Part shown: one piece after another, positions 61,811 to 64,000 of the stretch
Layout: each line of letters starts with the position of its first letter
How positions within the stretch are numbered: the stretch's first letter is position 1
Assembly: GCF_002008365.1 (NCBI RefSeq)
Contig: NZ_MRDL01000051.1
Location: 920,856 to 984,855, forward strand
Source: Rhizobium leguminosarum bv. viciae USDA 2370
Lineage (GTDB): Bacteria; Pseudomonadota; Alphaproteobacteria; Rhizobiales; Rhizobiaceae
Reading direction: 5' to 3'
Length of the DNA: 64,000 nucleotides
Position numbers and translations under genes: made by a program
Notes under the pieces: generated by a model
What the model was told of the DNA's origin: nothing
The model's database searches: none
The model's input: the letters and a program-made list of their open reading frames with translations, nothing else

Positions 61811-63952
61811 ATGAAGAGCAAACGTCCGGACGGAATCAAACGTTACGACCACCCGGCCGGCGGCTGGGACGCGCTTAAGGCCGTTGCGAAGACGCTTGCC
61901 CATCAACAGATTGTCGCGCAAGGCAGCAAAACTCTTCTCAAGGCCAACCAGCCGGAGGGATTCGACTGCCCAGGTTGTGCATGGCCCGACCCCAAGCACA
62001 CGTCGTCGTTCGAATTCTGCGAAAACGGCGCCAAGGCGATTACGTGGGAGTCCACCGCGAAGCGGACCGACGCCGAGTTCTTCAAGCAGCATAGCGTGTC
62101 CGAGCTCTGGACGTGGACGGATCATGAGCTCGAAGACGCCGGCCGCCTGACTCTGCCGTTGCTGTACGACCCAGGCACCGACCACTTCGAACCGATCGCG
62201 TGGGACGCGGCATTCGCGCTGATCGCAGTCGAGTTGAACAAGCTCGACGATCCGGACCAAGCCGAGTTCTACACCTCCGGCCGTGCCTCGAACGAAGCAG
62301 CGTTCCTTTATCAGCTATTCGTCCGCGCCTATGGCACCAACAATTTCCCCGATTGTTCAAACATGTGTCACGAGGCCACCAGCGTGGGGCTTCCGAAATC
62401 CATCGGCGTTGGCAAGGGAACCGTCACGCTCGAAGACTTCGATCATGCGGACGCGATCTTCAGCTTTGGGCACAATCCGGGCACGAACCATCCGCGCATG
62501 ATGTCGACATTGCATGAGGCGGCGCGCCGAGGCGTTCCAATCATCGTCTTCAACCCCCTGAAGGAGCGCGCGCTTGAGCGGTTCGCCGCACCTCAAGATC
62601 CGGTCGAGATGGTCACCATGTCCTCAACGCCGATCGCTTCGGCCTACCATCAAGTCCGTGTCGGCGGGGATCTGGCCGTTTTGAAAGGTATAATGAAGGC
62701 GGTGCTCGAACGAGACGTAGCAAGTCTCGCCGCGGGCGACGCCGGCATACTTGATCGGCCCTTCATCGATCAACACACCTCAGGATTCGACATCCTACGT
62801 GCGGATATCGATGCTACCACTTGGCAAGAGATAGTCGCTGTCAGTGGCCTAACCCGGCAGGCCATCGAGAGCGCGGCCGACGTCTACGCGAATGCGAGGA
62901 ACGTAATTGTCTGTTATGGCATGGGCATCACACAGCACGCCAAGGGCACGTACAACGTCCAGCAAATCGCGAACCTCCTGATGCTGCGAGGAAACATTGG
63001 TCGAGAGGGTGCGGGAATCGCGCCCATCCGAGGCCACTCCAATGTGCAAGGAGATCGGACGGTAGGAATAACCGAAATCCCCGACAAAGCGCTTCTCGAT
63101 GGCATGGAACGCACCTTTGGTTTTCGCCCGCCGAGCGACAAAGGTCACAACGCCATCGAGGCCGTGGAGGCCGCCATCGATGGCCGAGCGAAGGCGCTGA
63201 TCTGTCTTGGCGGGAACCTCGCGGTCGCGATGTCCGATTCCGGGGCCACATTTTCGGGCATGCGGAGCCTTGATCTGGCCGTCCATATCGCAACGAAGCT
63301 CAACCGCTCCCATCTGCTGACCGCGAAAACCACTCTCGTTCTGCCATGTCTCGGACGGACGGACCGCGATATCCAGGCATCCGGCCGCCAAGCGGTCACT
63401 GTCGAGGATTCGATGTCCATGGTTCACGCTTCGCGAGGGTTTCTTCACCCACCTGGCGAACTTGTCCGCTCCGAGCCGGCGATCATCGGAGGGATCGCAA
63501 GAGCTACGCTTGGTGACCGATATGGCATAGACTGGGAGGGTATGGTAGCGGACTACGACCGCATCCGCGACAAGATCGAGGAGGTGTTTCCCGACTTCCA
63601 CGAATTCAATACTCGTGTGCGCAAACCGGGTGGCTTTAGACTTGACGTCGCTGCTTCATTTCGCCGGTGGAACACGCCTGAGCGAAAGGCGAAGTTCCTC
63701 CCGTCTCCCGGTCTCTCCGAGGATACGCCCGCCGAGAGCGAAGGCGCCTTGATGCTGACGACTATTCGAAGTCACGATCAATATAACACCACCATCTACG
63801 GATTGGACGATCGTTATCGCGGCGTATTCGGTCGGCGCGACGTGGTTTTTATGAATGCGGAAGATCTCGCGGGTCGAGGCCTTAAGGACGGCGATCGCAT
63901 CGAGGTCCGAGGGCTCATTGGTAAGCCCACGGTGAAAGCCGTCTTGCGATGA
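61811..63952 (+). CDS. FdhF/YdeP-family molybdopterin oxidoreductase, possibly C-terminally truncated
   Basis: A 713-residue protein: FDCPGCAWPDPKHTSSFEFCENGAKAITWE provides an Fe-S cluster type CxxC..C motif. NFPDCSNMCHEATSVGLPKSIGVGKGTVTLEDF, FSFGHNPGTNHPRM and LLMLRGNIGREGAGIAPIRGHSNVQGDRTVG are the Mo-bis-MGD-binding regions. Related proteins are, from memory, about 760 residues. This one stops at IGKPTVKAVLR in the C-terminal cofactor domain, so a frameshift or truncation is likely. ATG 61811 follows AAGGAACTATC. Confidence 0.85.
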   Translation: MKSKRPDGIKRYDHPAGGWDALKAVAKTLAHQQIVAQGSKTLLKANQPEGFDCPGCAWPDPKHTSSFEFCENGAKAITWESTAKRTDAEFFKQHSVSELWTWTDHELEDAGRLTLPLLYDPGTDHFEPIAWDAAFALIAVELNKLDDPDQAEFYTSGRASNEAAFLYQLFVRAYGTNNFPDCSNMCHEATSVGLPKSIGVGKGTVTLEDFDHADAIFSFGHNPGTNHPRMMSTLHEAARRGVPIIVFNPLKERALERFAAPQDPVEMVTMSSTPIASAYHQVRVGGDLAVLKGIMKAVLERDVASLAAGDAGILDRPFIDQHTSGFDILRADIDATTWQEIVAVSGLTRQAIESAADVYANARNVIVCYGMGITQHAKGTYNVQQIANLLMLRGNIGREGAGIAPIRGHSNVQGDRTVGITEIPDKALLDGMERTFGFRPPSDKGHNAIEAVEAAIDGRAKALICLGGNLAVAMSDSGATFSGMRSLDLAVHIATKLNRSHLLTAKTTLVLPCLGRTDRDIQASGRQAVTVEDSMSMVHASRGFLHPPGELVRSEPAIIGGIARATLGDRYGIDWEGMVADYDRIRDKIEEVFPDFHEFNTRVRKPGGFRLDVAASFRRWNTPERKAKFLPSPGLSEDTPAESEGALMLTTIRSHDQYNTTIYGLDDRYRGVFGRRDVVFMNAEDLAGRGLKDGDRIEVRGLIGKPTVKAVLR

Positions 63953-64000
63953 CGGGCTACTGACTGGCAGTCCTAGTGGTAACGCTAGGAGTAGTCATAT

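Overview
The window is alphaproteobacterial and looks like a Rhizobium chromosome (R. leguminosarum/R. etli group). This is inferred from the tsf-rpsB block, the complete aapJQMP amino-acid transporter first known from R. leguminosarum, an EipB-type envelope protein, a phasin, DUF3126, DUF3597 and DUF982 proteins, and RIME-like rhizobial intergenic palindromes.

Region 1 (1-20 kb) is core genome: translation genes (tsf, rpsB), EipB, RidA with a glycerophosphodiesterase, a FemAB-like acyltransferase, a HIT protein, clpS-clpA, a phasin, DUF3126, cysE, an alpha/beta hydrolase, a zf-CHCC protein, an FAD monooxygenase, metC and aapJQMP. Hairpin terminators lie between most units. Region 2 (20-38 kb) holds less conserved chromosomal genes: small secreted or membrane proteins, and a possible sulfatase module. 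That module pairs a formylglycine-generating enzyme (24.3-25.3 kb) with an exported arylsulfatase carrying the CSPTR motif (31.4-33.8 kb). Between them lie a DUF2092 / small secreted / lipoprotein hydrolase / beta-barrel operon and a TolB-TPR sensor-like gene. An RTX-tailed beta-helix protein follows at 35-37 kb, then a frameshifted P-loop kinase gene.

Region 3 (38.06 kb to at least 57 kb, possibly beyond the window) is an integrated element. A 3' half of a tRNA-Arg(TCT) gene at 38.06 kb is followed at once by a tyrosine recombinase, an overlapping HTH-type gene and a second, reduced recombinase-like gene. Next come a receiver-like protein, a DUF6634-like protein overlapping a soluble FtsH-like AAA+/zinc protease, and a convergent XRE regulator. 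The operon and the regulator share an ATTGTTGACAA promoter motif. Further along are two overlapping exported Clp-fold (COG3904-like) proteins with different C-terminal domains, a DUF4297-type nuclease, a DUF3606 protein, two tandem Ku genes behind a likely EcfG/RpoE2 promoter, and a guanylate/adenylate cyclase-TolB-TPR protein. The stretch 51.7-56.7 kb is full of gene debris: a frameshifted ku-downstream gene, an SDR fragment, a deleted cytosine methyltransferase, and duplicated proline-rich small genes.

Region 4 (57-64 kb) is a run of minus-strand stress or detoxification-type genes (DJ-1/PfpI, two tautomerases, DsbA-like, SDR, VOC), ending in a plus-strand FdhF/YdeP-type molybdopterin oxidoreductase that looks short at its C-terminus.

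The best candidate for an undescribed system is the XRE-regulated soluble FtsH-like protease unit at 42.1-44.9 kb. The tandem periplasmic Clp-fold pair beside a DUF4297 nuclease comes next. All functional links are inferences from sequence and gene order. No database search was possible.
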